A DNA stretch of 64,000 bases from assembly GCF_013386585.1 (NCBI RefSeq), contig NZ_JACARO010000013.1, forward strand, positions 62,001 to 126,000. The letters are read 5' to 3'. The notes under the pieces are model-generated. The model saw only the letters and a list, made by a program, of their open reading frames with translations. It was not told the DNA's origin and made no database searches. The DNA is from Pseudomonas sp. P7548 (GTDB taxonomy: Bacteria > Pseudomonadota > Gammaproteobacteria > Pseudomonadales > Pseudomonadaceae). Position numbers and translations under genes: made by a program. Shown in pieces: positions 35,351 to 43,787 of this stretch; the first letter of the stretch is position 1, and every line of letters starts with the position of its first letter.

Positions 35351-36079
35351 TCAGGAGTTCAAGCGTGCGCGTGGCTGGCTCAAGAAGCGCTCGGCCACCG
35401 CACCGAACACCAGGCCCAGGGTGGTCCACAGCACCAGCTGGATGCCCAGGGACGCGACGCGGAATTTCCACAGCAGCACGGCCGAGAATTGCTCCGGCAC
35501 TTCATTGATCACCGGGAACAGGCTGCCGGCCATCGACACGATCACGATGTACAGCGCAACGCCCAGGATTGCGCCGGCCCACACGCCACGGCGGGCAATC
35601 AGCTTGCGTGCGGCGTTGATCGCGATCACCGCGGCCGCTACCGACACCAGCAGCATCAGGAAGAACAGCTGGGTGCGCTGGGCGATGGTCTCCGGGTCAC
35701 CCACGGATGGCGGGTTGGCCGGGTATTTCAGGCCGGGCACCAGGATGAGGGTGACAAACGCCGCCAATGCCAGCAGTGCCGCCAGGCCACGGGGGCCGAC
35801 CTTGCCGATGCGGCCCAGGGCGTAGGCAAACACCAGGGAGAAAATCCCACCCAGGGAAACGCTATACACCACCACACCGGTGAACAGGCCGAAGGTGCTT
35901 TGCACGTCGCGGCTCACCAGTTCTTCTTCCGGCGCATCGCCGTGCATCTGTGCCATCTGGTCTTCAAAGGCGATGGCCTTGTCGATCTGTGGCTCACCAA
36001 AGGTCTTGGCGAAGCCGAATGCCAATACGCCGGCGAGCAGGCCCACCAGCATCCCGCGAACGAGTAATTGCCCTGTCAT
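35351..36079 (-). CDS. cbtA: CbtA family cobalt transporter subunit
   Basis: The 242-residue inner-membrane protein has several hydrophobic segments (about 8-28, 70-95, 105-125, 145-165, 175-195, 210-230) and the CbtA-type loop GEPQIDKAIAFEDQMAQMHG. The ATG is at 36079. cbtB lies 19 bp upstream on the same strand and a cobalamin riboswitch precedes both. CbtAB is a predicted B12-controlled cobalt uptake system. The call rests on family and context. Confidence 0.9.
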   Translation of the reverse strand: MTGQLLVRGMLVGLLAGVLAFGFAKTFGEPQIDKAIAFEDQMAQMHGDAPEEELVSRDVQSTFGLFTGVVVYSVSLGGIFSLVFAYALGRIGKVGPRGLAALLALAAFVTLILVPGLKYPANPPSVGDPETIAQRTQLFFLMLLVSVAAAVIAINAARKLIARRGVWAGAILGVALYIVIVSMAGSLFPVINEVPEQFSAVLLWKFRVASLGIQLVLWTTLGLVFGAVAERFLSQPRARLNS

Positions 36080-36098
36080 GTCCTGTCTCTCTTGTTGA

Positions 36099-36311
36099 TT
36101 AATGGCAGGGAAAGCCCAGCAGATGGCGACCGTCGTGGACGAATTCGTGCACGTACATGCCTTTGAAAACCGCCGTGGCACCTTGCTCGGCGCCGACGAA
36201 GTAGATCGCCAGCATCAACAGCAGGCCGCCGAAGATCGCCCAGGGGAGGATTTCGCCCAGGGGAATCGTTGGCACATAGACATCAGGGTGGGTTGCAGCG
36301 GTATTAGCCAT
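36099..36311 (-). CDS. cbtB: CbtB family cobalt transporter subunit
   Basis: The 70-residue protein has one membrane helix (about 22-42) and the conserved His-rich C-terminus HEFVHDGRHLLGFPCH, likely metal-binding. CCTGGAGG precedes the ATG. It is the first gene after the cobalamin riboswitch and is followed by cbtA, so B12 should lower expression of both. Confidence 0.92.
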   Translation of the reverse strand: MANTAATHPDVYVPTIPLGEILPWAIFGGLLLMLAIYFVGAEQGATAVFKGMYVHEFVHDGRHLLGFPCH

Positions 36312-36359
36312 GAAAACCTCCAGGGATGACGCGTCCCGAAATGGAAAGCATAGAGAGCT

Positions 36360-36437
36360 GAAACAGGGTCTGGCTTACGGCTGTGGGGCCGAATACAGTG
36401 GCGCGACCGCGCCGGCTTCGAACCGGCTTCCTGTTTC
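36360..36437 (-). ncRNA. Cobalamin riboswitch upstream of cbtBA
   Basis: On the minus strand, GAAACAGG and CCTGTTTC close the element. Inside are GGAAGCCGGTTCGAAGCCGG, GCGGTCGCGCCACTGT and the B12-box-like AAGCCAGACC, in the order of the cobalamin aptamer. The core is short (about 78 nt), so it is a compact variant. The distance to the cbtB ATG is about 48 nt and contains the Shine-Dalgarno, so control of translation is plausible. Confidence 0.85.
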
Positions 36438-36510
36438 ATGTTCGTTGTAACATGTTGAAACAACTTTGCCAGTCTACGCTGACTGCGCGCCGAAACAGAG
36501 TGAATTTGTG

Positions 36511-37065
36511 ATGCAGACCACCCGTTTAAGCCTGATCTGCCATGCCGCCACGCGGGCGCAGAAGCAGGGGCGGTTTCCCGATGACGAATCTGTCGTGCTG
36601 GACTGGCAGCGTGAGGCGCTATCCCAGGCCGGTCGCTACCCGAAAAAACACCGCCTGATCTGCGGGCCGGAAGCCAGGGCCCGGCAGACCGCTGGCTTGT
36701 TCGGTGACAACGCACAGGTAGAAGTCGCCTTGCGCGACGGCGATTTTGGCCACTGGAAAGGCCAGGCCATCGACCAACTGGACGATGAAGCCATGAGTGC
36801 CTGGCTCACCGACAGCGCCAGCGCGCCCCACGGTGGCGAGTCGGTGGACCAGATCTGCCTGCGGGTTGGACAGTGGATGACATCCCTGGAAAGCCAACCG
36901 GGGCATGTCGTGGCCGTTACCCATCCCTTTGTGATCCGTGCCGCGTTGTTGCACGTGCTGCAGTTGCCGCTGTCGATGTTCTGCCGGGTCGACGTCGAGC
37001 CGCTGTCATGCACCGAGCTGCGTTTCAACCGCGTGTGGCGCCTGCGCCTGGAAACTCACGCCTGA
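36511..37065 (+). CDS. Histidine phosphatase family protein (CobC-like)
   Basis: The 184-residue protein matches the histidine phosphatase fold. The N-terminal motif reads LICHAAT, where Cys replaces the Arg of the usual RHG. The second Arg is in GPEARARQTA, the acidic loop is GDFGHWKG, and THPFVIRA carries the second His. The neighbouring cobF and B12 riboswitch suggest a CobC-like role (alpha-ribazole phosphate phosphatase) in cobalamin assembly. The altered first motif may change activity. The ATG is at 36511. Confidence 0.82.
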   Translation: MQTTRLSLICHAATRAQKQGRFPDDESVVLDWQREALSQAGRYPKKHRLICGPEARARQTAGLFGDNAQVEVALRDGDFGHWKGQAIDQLDDEAMSAWLTDSASAPHGGESVDQICLRVGQWMTSLESQPGHVVAVTHPFVIRAALLHVLQLPLSMFCRVDVEPLSCTELRFNRVWRLRLETHA

Positions 37066-37110
37066 CCCCGCGAACATGGCAAAATCCACGCCCCGCAATG
37101 AGAGCAACCC

Positions 37111-37866
37111 ATGAAACGCATCCTGATCATCGGCATTGGCGCCGGCAACCCTGACTACATCACGATGCAGGCCGTGAAGGCGCTCAACCGCACCGACGTG
37201 TTCTTCCTGATGGACAAGGGCCAGAGCAAGGACAAGTTGATCGACCTGCGCCGCGAGATCTGCGAGACCTACATCACCGAGCCCGGCTACCGCTTTGTCG
37301 AGGCCGACTGCCCCGAGCGTGTGCGCGGTGATATCGACTACACCACCGCCGTGCAGGACCTGAACCGCGACAAGCAGCAGACCTTCGAACGCATGATCAA
37401 TGAGGAAATGGCCGACGGCGAAGTGGGCGCATTCCTGGCTTGGGGCGACCCGGCGCTGTACGACAGCACCATTCGGATCCTGCAGGCGATCCTGGCCAGT
37501 GGCCGTTGCACCTTTGAATTCGAAGTGATCCCCGGCATCACCAGCGTGCAGGCCCTGGCAGCGCAGCACAAAGTGCCGCTCAACCGCATTGGCAAGTCCG
37601 TCGAGATCACCACCGGGCGCCGCTTGGCAGCAGGGCAGGCCAGCGACGCCGACACCCTGGTGGTAATGCTCGACGCCGAAGATTCCTACCGTACCGTGGC
37701 CGATCAGGACCTGGACATTTATTGGGGCGCCTACCTGGGCACGCCGGACGAGATCCTGATCAGCGGCAAGGTGGCTGATGTGGCAGAAGAGATTCAACGG
37801 GTGCGCAAGGCCGCGCGCCTGGCCAACGGCTGGATCATGGACACCTATTTGTTGCGCAAACCCTGA
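37111..37866 (+). CDS. cobF: Precorrin-6A synthase (deacetylating)
   Basis: The 251-residue SAM-dependent methyltransferase has the tetrapyrrole methylase N-terminal GIGAGNPDYITMQAVKAL and AFLAWGDPALYDSTIRIL, and matches CobF along its length (PGITSVQALAAQHKVPLN). CobF methylates C1 of precorrin-5 with loss of acetate in the aerobic B12 pathway. The gene lies 45 bp after the phosphatase on the same strand. Other cob genes are not in the window. Confidence 0.95.
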   Translation: MKRILIIGIGAGNPDYITMQAVKALNRTDVFFLMDKGQSKDKLIDLRREICETYITEPGYRFVEADCPERVRGDIDYTTAVQDLNRDKQQTFERMINEEMADGEVGAFLAWGDPALYDSTIRILQAILASGRCTFEFEVIPGITSVQALAAQHKVPLNRIGKSVEITTGRRLAAGQASDADTLVVMLDAEDSYRTVADQDLDIYWGAYLGTPDEILISGKVADVAEEIQRVRKAARLANGWIMDTYLLRKP

Positions 37867-37877
37867 GGTAACGTCCC

Positions 37878-38597
37878 ATGCTCAAACTGTTTGCCCTGGC
37901 ACTGACCCTGGTGGCCGGCGCTGCTCATGCTGACGACTCGCTGCACACCGACCTGCCGTTGGCATACCTGGAACAGACCCAGACCGATGCACGCAACCAG
38001 CCGTTGGTGATTTTCCTGCACGGGTTTGGCAGCAATGAGGAAGACCTGTTTGGCATCAAGGATTCGCTGCCGTCCACTTGGACTTACCTTTCGGCACGGG
38101 CACCCATGCCAGTAGACCCCCAGGGTTATCGCTGGTTTACCAAGACCCAGGGTGAAGCTGAGTACAACGGCGAAACGGCCGACCTGCAGCGCAGTGCAAA
38201 ATTAATCGAAGACTTTGTTGCCAAGGCCACGGCCAAGTACCACACCCGGCCCGATCGGGTATTCCTGGTGGGCTTCAGCCAGGGCGCGATCATGTCCTAC
38301 GAGGTGGGCTTGCGTCAGCCGGAGCGGGTACGCGGGATCGCGGCGCTCAGTGGCAGTGTGCTGCCAGTGCTCAAGGCCGAGCTGAAACCGAATGACGCGT
38401 TGGGAGCGCTGGCGATCTTCATCGGGCACGGCACGTTGGACCAGGCGCTGCCCTATGCGTCGGCCACGCGGGCGAACGAAGTGTTGACGGGGCTGGGGTT
38501 GAAGCCGGAGTTTCACGGTTACCCGGGCATGCCGCATACCGTGAGTGAAGCCGAAGTGCAGGATTTGAAAGCCTGGCTGGAAAAAAGCCTGAAATAA
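37878..38597 (+). CDS. Secreted carboxylesterase/phospholipase-type alpha/beta hydrolase
   Basis: The 239-residue protein has a signal peptide (MLKLFALALTLVAGAAHA), so it acts in the periplasm or outside. The triad is Ser in GFSQGAIMS, Asp in GHGTLDQ and His in PGMPHTVSE; FLHGFGSNEEDLFGI is typical of the YpfH/carboxylesterase group. It lies 11 bp after cobF, so it is probably co-transcribed, although its activity has no obvious link to B12. Confidence 0.88.
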   Translation: MLKLFALALTLVAGAAHADDSLHTDLPLAYLEQTQTDARNQPLVIFLHGFGSNEEDLFGIKDSLPSTWTYLSARAPMPVDPQGYRWFTKTQGEAEYNGETADLQRSAKLIEDFVAKATAKYHTRPDRVFLVGFSQGAIMSYEVGLRQPERVRGIAALSGSVLPVLKAELKPNDALGALAIFIGHGTLDQALPYASATRANEVLTGLGLKPEFHGYPGMPHTVSEAEVQDLKAWLEKSLK

Positions 38598-38612
38598 ACG
38601 CGGTCAAAAAAT

Positions 38613-38699
38613 GTGGGAGCGGGCTTGCTCGCGAATGCGCTGGATCAGTCAACCTATCTGTGACGGGTACACCGCATTCGCGAGCAAGCCCGCTCCCAC
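38613..38699. repeat. Paired REP elements (GGGAGCGGGCTTGCTCGCG family)
   Basis: Two inverted copies with AATGCG/CGCATT extensions lie between the convergent esterase and DcrB-like genes. Confidence 0.88.
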
Positions 38700-38726
38700 A
38701 TTCGATTTGTGTTGTACGTAGCGGGG

Positions 38727-39296
38727 TTATTTACCGCCGGTAATCTGCTTCACCAACTCCGCATGCCCCTTCACATCATCCCCACGGGAAATGGCCTGGA
38801 TCACCAGCAGGTGATTCCCCGAACCGCCGAGGAACGTGGAGTTCAGCGTCTTGCCGCCGCCCTGGGTGGCGGTGCTGTCGACCTGGCGCAGGCCCAGGCC
38901 CTTGAAGGTCAGCTTCTTTTCGCCTTGTTTCTTGAAGTCGGGCAGGGCGGCACTTTGGTCCTTGATAAACCCGGCCACGGCGCCATCGAGGAACTGGGTG
39001 TCGTTGTCCTGGATGGTGACCCCATCTTTACGCGCGGTTTCGGCGACGATCACCACGCTTTTGGTGGTCTGGTTGGCGTACAGCGTGCCCTGGGTGTCAG
39101 CAGTGCCGTCTTCGGCCTTGCCGGTGGGCAGCGTGTCGGCCACATACGCCTTGGGCAGCTTGAAGGTGAACTTGCCGCCCAAGGTCGAGATGGTTTGCGT
39201 GTCGGCTTTCTGTGGTGCGGGTTTGCTGGCCGCGAAGGCAACGCTTGCACTGAGCGCGAGGGCCAGCAGGGCGGCGGTCTTGGTGAGGGTGGCCAT
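38727..39296 (-). CDS. Secreted DcrB/DUF1795-like protein
   Basis: The 189-residue protein has a signal peptide (MATLTKTAALLALALSASVAFA). The mature domain begins TLGGKFTFKLPKAYVADTLP and includes KSVVIVAETARKDG and GSGNHLLVIQAISRG, which resembles the PsbP-like DcrB/DUF1795 fold. It is periplasmic. The function is unknown. Confidence 0.78.
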   Translation of the reverse strand: MATLTKTAALLALALSASVAFAASKPAPQKADTQTISTLGGKFTFKLPKAYVADTLPTGKAEDGTADTQGTLYANQTTKSVVIVAETARKDGVTIQDNDTQFLDGAVAGFIKDQSAALPDFKKQGEKKLTFKGLGLRQVDSTATQGGGKTLNSTFLGGSGNHLLVIQAISRGDDVKGHAELVKQITGGK

Positions 39297-39368
39297 GTAG
39301 CGCTCCAGAGATGAACGAAATTGCGGCGTATTCTGTCAGAAATTTCGCAATATCGTTCATCTGCCGCC

Positions 39369-41177
39369 TCACACCTTATCGGACTCCTCCTCAAGCCGGT
39401 CCATCTCAAACAGCCGTGCCAGTTCTGCCCGGGCTTCCTGGGCGGTTTGCATCACCTTGGCCGCGTCGTCGTATACCGCGTGCTGGGCGGCCAGCACTTG
39501 CAGGTCGTGGTTCTTGAAGCGGGTGATGCGTGCATCGGCCTGGGCCTGGGTCAAGCCGAGGCCGACCAGGGTACGGCGGCTCATTTCCAGGCTGGAGTAG
39601 AAGGTTTCGCGCACCGGTGATGCGTCCAGGTCCACCAGGCGGTGAACGTGCTGGCGGTTGCGGGCGCGGGCGATGATCTTCATGTGCGGGTAGAGGTTGC
39701 GCACCAGCTCCGCCGTCTTGATGTTGATCTCCGGGTCGTCCATGGCGATCACGAAGAATTCCGCCTGGTCGACCTTGGCCGCATGCAGGATCTCAGGGCG
39801 TTGCGGGTCGCCATAGAACACCGGCATGCCGCCGAAACTGCGGGTCAGCTCGATGGTTTCCACCGAGGTGTCCAGGGCGATGAACGAGATGTTTTGCGCA
39901 CGCAGAATTCGCGCGACGATCTGGCCCATGCGACCCATGCCGGCGATCACCACGCGGGGCGCATCGCTTTCGATGGTGCGGTATTCCTCGGGCACTTCCA
40001 CCGGCTTGGCCTTGGGCTTGAACAGCTTGGGGCACACCAGCAACAGCAGGGGCGTCACCGCCATGGACAGGGTGATGGTCAGCACCAGCACGTCGTACAG
40101 GTGAGGGTCGAACAGGCCCTGGTCGCGGCCGATCTTGAACACCACGAAGGCAAACTCACCGCCCGCCGCCAGCACTACGCCCAGGCGCAGCGCGCTTTCG
40201 CGGTTGAGGTCGCCCACCAGCCGGCCCACGGCGTACAGCAGGGGCAGCTTCAGGCCGATCAGCAGCAGGGTCAGGCCGATCACCACCAGCGGCGCACTGA
40301 GCAGCAGGCTGAGGTTGGCGCCCATGCCCACGCTGATGAAGAAAAGCCCCAGCAGCAGGCCCTTGAACGGTTCGATCTGGGATTCCAGCTCGTGGCGGTA
40401 TTCAGAGTCTGCCAGCAGCAGGCCGGCGAGGAATGCGCCCAGGGCCATGGACACACCCACCAGTTCCATCAGCCAGGCGGTGCCGATCACCACCAGCAGC
40501 GCGGTGGCGGTGGACACTTCACGCAGGCCGGTCTTGGCCACGATGCGAAACACCGGCCGCAACAGATAGCGCCCGCCGATGATCACCACCGCGATGCTGC
40601 CGAGAATTTGCAGCACATGCTGCAAGCCTTGGGCCTCTGTGGTGGGGTGATCACTGCCGGCCAGCAGCGGCACCATGGCGATCAAGGGGATAGCGGCGAT
40701 GTCCTGGAACAGCAGGATCGCGAAGGCCAGGCGGCCGTGGGGCTGGTTGAGCTCCTTGCGCTCGGCCAGGCTTTGCAGGCCAAACGCGGTGGACGACAGT
40801 GCCAGGCCCAGGCCGAGCACGATGGCACTGTTCCACGATTGGCCAAACAGCCACAGCGCCACCACGCCCATCACCAGGCCGGTGAGCAGCACCTGGGCCA
40901 GGCCGACGCCAAACACCGCCTTGCGCATCACCCATAACCGCTTGGGCGACAGCTCCAGGCCGATGATGAACAGCAGCAACACCACGCCCAGCTCGGAGAA
41001 CTGCGCGACACTTTGCGGGTTGCCCACCAGGCCCAGCACCGACGGGCCGATGATCACACCGGCGAACAGATAGCCCAGCACCGCGCCCAGCTGCAGGCGT
41101 TTGGCCAGGGGCACGGTCAGCACGGCGGCGAGCAGGAACACCACGGCTGCTTGTAACAGGTTGCCTTCATGGGGCAT
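39369..41177 (-). CDS. KefB/KefC-type monovalent cation:proton antiporter with RCK domain
   Basis: The 602-residue protein has a CPA2 antiporter domain of about 12 helices (1-380, including SELGVVLLLFIIGLELSPKRLW and the acidic sites of the fold) and a cytoplasmic TrkA-N nucleotide-binding domain (about 410-525, VVIAGMGRMGQIVARILRA). It exchanges K+ for H+, gated by NAD(H) or glutathione adducts in Kef relatives. No KefF/KefG subunit gene is adjacent. The ATG is at 41177. Confidence 0.93.
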   Translation of the reverse strand: MPHEGNLLQAAVVFLLAAVLTVPLAKRLQLGAVLGYLFAGVIIGPSVLGLVGNPQSVAQFSELGVVLLLFIIGLELSPKRLWVMRKAVFGVGLAQVLLTGLVMGVVALWLFGQSWNSAIVLGLGLALSSTAFGLQSLAERKELNQPHGRLAFAILLFQDIAAIPLIAMVPLLAGSDHPTTEAQGLQHVLQILGSIAVVIIGGRYLLRPVFRIVAKTGLREVSTATALLVVIGTAWLMELVGVSMALGAFLAGLLLADSEYRHELESQIEPFKGLLLGLFFISVGMGANLSLLLSAPLVVIGLTLLLIGLKLPLLYAVGRLVGDLNRESALRLGVVLAAGGEFAFVVFKIGRDQGLFDPHLYDVLVLTITLSMAVTPLLLLVCPKLFKPKAKPVEVPEEYRTIESDAPRVVIAGMGRMGQIVARILRAQNISFIALDTSVETIELTRSFGGMPVFYGDPQRPEILHAAKVDQAEFFVIAMDDPEINIKTAELVRNLYPHMKIIARARNRQHVHRLVDLDASPVRETFYSSLEMSRRTLVGLGLTQAQADARITRFKNHDLQVLAAQHAVYDDAAKVMQTAQEARAELARLFEMDRLEEESDKV

Positions 41178-41342
41178 TGCGAACTCCAGGATCGTTGAAG
41201 CGGATCAAAACAGGGGCTATTAGAGCGCTTTTTACATTTCGAAAAATTGTATTTTTGCCGCGTGCAGCGATGGGTGTGGGGTGGAATCCCATTTCTGCTG
41301 GGCATTTACGAAAGTATTAATACCATTTAATACAATGACGTT

Positions 41343-41459
41343 TTCGAGGGTCGACTACCGTTTTGGCACACAGGATCTGTTGTTGTCACTGTCAATTTCT
41401 ACCTCGGTTTCTGATCAAAGCCGAGTTCCTTAAGCCGCCCGGAAGGGCGGTTTTTTTTT
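41343..41459 (+). ncRNA. Putative small RNA, about 115 nt
   Basis: A -10-like TACAAT (41331-41336) follows an AT-rich tract. About 115 nt later comes a perfect terminator with nine T residues, with no open frame between. A second hairpin (CTCGGTTT/AAAGCCGAG with one bulge, 41403-41425) lies just before it. The layout fits an independent Hfq-type small RNA. I cannot assign it to a named family. Confidence 0.5.
41434..41459 (+). terminator. Rho-independent terminator
   Basis: GCCGCCC-GGAA-GGGCGG with a GC-rich stem is followed by nine T residues. No plus-strand coding gene lies upstream, which suggests that it ends a small RNA. Confidence 0.92.
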
Positions 41460-41628
41460 GGAATTTTTTGAATCCTATTCAATGAACCCTACGAGCACCG
41501 GGATTGCGGAAGCAGGTGCGTGCTGAAGAATGTACAAACAATTTGCCTAGGAACCTGGGTGGCGACAGAGGCCGCCGTGATCCTAAAGTTATGCCCTTGA
41601 GTTTATATTCCTTGGGTGGCATATTTGC

Positions 41629-41994
41629 ATGGTCTGGGACATTGAATACACGGATGAATTCGGAGACTGGTGGGGCGGTCTTGATGCACGGGAGCAATCG
41701 TCGGTATCTGCCAGCGTTGACCTGCTTGGGCTTTTTGGGCCGGGCCTGCGTTTTCCCCATAGCAGCGATATCAAGGGCACTCGACATGGCAACTTGCGCG
41801 AGTTGCGCGTACAGCATGCAGGTCGGCCTTTTCGGGTGTTGTATGCATTCGATTCCAGGCGGTGTGCCGTTCTGTTGATTGGCGGCGATAAAACTGCACA
41901 GCACCGTTGGTACGACGTGCACGTTCCCATGGCAGAAAAGCTGTATGACGTGCATTTGGAAACATTGCGTAAAGAGGGCCGTAACCATGGCTAA
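41629..41994 (+). CDS. HigB-like mRNA interferase toxin (RelE/Gp49 family)
   Basis: The 121-residue protein matches the phage-derived Gp49/HigB group: a WDIEYTDEFGDWW start, GPGLRFPHSSDIKGTRHGNLRELRVQHAGRPFRVLYAFD and LLIGGDKT. These toxins cleave mRNA on the ribosome. The gene overlaps the antitoxin start by 8 nt, toxin first as in hig loci. Its Shine-Dalgarno is weak. Base composition around it is lower in GC than its neighbours, which suggests acquisition. Confidence 0.9.
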   Translation: MVWDIEYTDEFGDWWGGLDAREQSSVSASVDLLGLFGPGLRFPHSSDIKGTRHGNLRELRVQHAGRPFRVLYAFDSRRCAVLLIGGDKTAQHRWYDVHVPMAEKLYDVHLETLRKEGRNHG

Positions 41995-42292
41995 AAAATT
42001 CGCTGACCTTCAAGCGTGCATGACGCCTGAGGCGCGCGCCGATGCCGAGCAAATACTGCGTCAGCACCTGAAGGAAATGCCGTTGCATGAACTGCGCAAG
42101 GCGCAGCAGTTGAGCCAGGAGAGCCTGGCCAAAGCGCTGAACATCAACCAGGCGGCAGTCTCCAAGATGGAGCGTCGCACTGACATGTACATCAGCACCT
42201 TGCGTGATTACATCCGCGCGATGGGAGGGGAGCTGGAAATTATCGCAACGTTTCCGGATGGCCAGGTCAGGATCGACAACTTCGCCTGCTAG
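41987..42292 (+). CDS. HigA-like XRE-family antitoxin
   Basis: The 101-residue protein has a Cro/CI-type HTH (about residues 38-80, LSQESLAKALNINQAAVSKMERR) and a short C-terminal region (YIRAMGGELEIIATFPDG) typical of XRE antitoxins paired with Gp49 toxins. It overlaps the toxin gene by 8 nt. It should neutralise the toxin and repress the operon. A terminator follows 23 bp after the stop. Confidence 0.92.
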   Translation: MAKKFADLQACMTPEARADAEQILRQHLKEMPLHELRKAQQLSQESLAKALNINQAAVSKMERRTDMYISTLRDYIRAMGGELEIIATFPDGQVRIDNFAC

Positions 42293-42314
42293 AGGCGCAA
42301 CCGTGATGGGCAGG

Positions 42315-42340
42315 AGCCCGGCCTGAGTGCCGGGCTTTTT
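42315..42340 (+). terminator. Rho-independent terminator of the toxin-antitoxin operon
   Basis: AGCCCGGC-CTGAGT-GCCGGGCT is a perfect 8-bp stem followed by TTTT, just after the antitoxin stop. Confidence 0.9.
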
Positions 42341-42414
42341 GTTGCCTGGCGTTCTGTCGGTATTGTGCAGCTTGGTGGACAATAGCCGTCACTCCCCACC
42401 CGCGGAATCGCCCC

Positions 42415-43311
42415 GTGAACCAACTTCTCGCCATGCGTGCCTTCGTCCGTGTCGTCGACACCAGCTCTTTCAGCCGGGCGTCCGACCAGTTGGCGCTGCC
42501 ACGTTCCACGGTCAGCAAGCTGATCACCGACCTGGAACAACACCTGGGCATCAAGCTGATGCACCGCACCACCCGCACCTTGGCACCCACCGCCGAAGGG
42601 CTGGAGTACTACGGGCATGCACGGCGGCTGGTGGCCGAGCTGGATGAGGTGGACAGCCTGGCCCGTGGACAGGTCCTCACGCCCCGTGGGCATCTGCGGG
42701 TGGATGCGCCGGCGTCGTTTGCCAATTGCCTGTTGATTCCGGCGCTGGTGGATTTTCATCGCGAGTACCCCGATATCACGGTTGCCCTGGGGATCAGTGA
42801 CCGAGCGGTGAACATCGTCGGGGAGGGGGCCGACTGTGTGATCCGGGCCGGCAAGCTGGAGGACATGGGGATGATCGGGCGCAAGGTGGCCGACCTGGAA
42901 TACCTGACCTGCGCCGCGCCCAGCTATCTGCAGCGCCGTGGCCTGCCGATTTCGCCCCAGGACCTGGAGCAGAACCACCTGCGGGCAGGGTATTTTTTTG
43001 CAGGTTCCGGCAAGCCTGAACCCCTGATCTTCGAGAAGGGTGAGCAGCGCATTGAAGTGGGCGATTGCGCGTTCTCGACCAACGAAGGCAACGGGCTCAA
43101 GGAAATGCTGCTTGCCGGGCTGGGCGTCGGGCAACATTTCACATCGATCGTGCAGTACTACATCGATGCGGGCCAACTGATCAGCGTGTTGCCGGACTGG
43201 TCACGCCCGGCCACGCCGCTGCACATCCTTTACCCGCCCAATCGTCACCAGAGCGCGCGGCTCAAGGTGTTTACCGAGTGGGTGATCCGCACCTTCGGCG
43301 TCAAGGAATGA
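42415..43311 (+). CDS. LysR-family transcriptional regulator
   Basis: The 298-residue protein starts at GTG 42415. It has the LysR HTH (SSFSRASDQLALPRSTVSKLITDLEQHLG, about 17-45) and a CrgA-like effector domain (GHLRVDAPASFANCLLIPAL). Its 3' end overlaps the convergent RidA-like gene by 11 bp. The likely targets are unknown. Confidence 0.88.
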   Translation: MNQLLAMRAFVRVVDTSSFSRASDQLALPRSTVSKLITDLEQHLGIKLMHRTTRTLAPTAEGLEYYGHARRLVAELDEVDSLARGQVLTPRGHLRVDAPASFANCLLIPALVDFHREYPDITVALGISDRAVNIVGEGADCVIRAGKLEDMGMIGRKVADLEYLTCAAPSYLQRRGLPISPQDLEQNHLRAGYFFAGSGKPEPLIFEKGEQRIEVGDCAFSTNEGNGLKEMLLAGLGVGQHFTSIVQYYIDAGQLISVLPDWSRPATPLHILYPPNRHQSARLKVFTEWVIRTFGVKE

Positions 43312-43702
43312 TGGCCGTCACCCGGATCTCCACGCGCATGGTCGGCAGCCCCAAGGTGTCGACGCCGACCTGGGTCCAGATGGGCGCATGGTTTGGCATG
43401 TAGCGGCGGTACTGTTTGACCATTGCCTCGTTGACTTCGGGCGGGAAGCCGCCGACGTGGTAGGAGTTGACGTGAATCACATGCTCCCAACCGGCGCCTG
43501 CGCTGGCGAGGGTTCGCTCCAGGTTGTGGAAGGCCTGGGCGATTTCTTCGGCCAGGTCGGTGGGGATCTGGAACTCATCGTCCCAGCCTCCCTGGCCTGA
43601 GGTTTCAATGCGATTGCCGACTTTCACCGCCTGGGAATAGTGCAGGTGCTCGCGCATGTAATCGCCATAACCTGGGGTGACAAAGAATTCGGGCGTGCTC
43701 AT
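43301..43702 (-). CDS. RidA/YjgF-family protein
   Basis: The 133-residue protein has the RidA fold hallmarks (SQAVKVGNRIETSGQGGWD, FHNLERTLASAGAGWEHVIHVNSYHV, and the end PTMRVEIRVTAI with the conserved Arg). RidA enzymes hydrolyse reactive enamine/imine intermediates. The family's Cys is not seen in the final region, so it may be a divergent subfamily. The ATG at 43702 has GAGGT upstream. Confidence 0.88.
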   Translation of the reverse strand: MSTPEFFVTPGYGDYMREHLHYSQAVKVGNRIETSGQGGWDDEFQIPTDLAEEIAQAFHNLERTLASAGAGWEHVIHVNSYHVGGFPPEVNEAMVKQYRRYMPNHAPIWTQVGVDTLGLPTMRVEIRVTAIIP

Positions 43703-43787
43703 GGGGTGACCTCGAGTCAATGGAAGACCCGGTGAATCCTAGTGAACACGCAGCAGCGGAAAAATCCCGGTTTCCTGCCATGACTGT

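Larger units (their letters stand above)
41178..41628. other. 451-bp AT-rich intergenic region
   Basis: This gap separates the KefC-type gene and the HigBA pair. It holds an AT-rich promoter-like stretch (around 41305-41340), a structured stretch ending in a strong terminator (41434-41459) and about 170 bp before higB without a recognisable gene. Confidence 0.7.

Noticed and set aside
41343..41459. Naming the putative small RNA as RgsA or another known Pseudomonas RNA
   Set aside because: I could not recall a sequence match with confidence.
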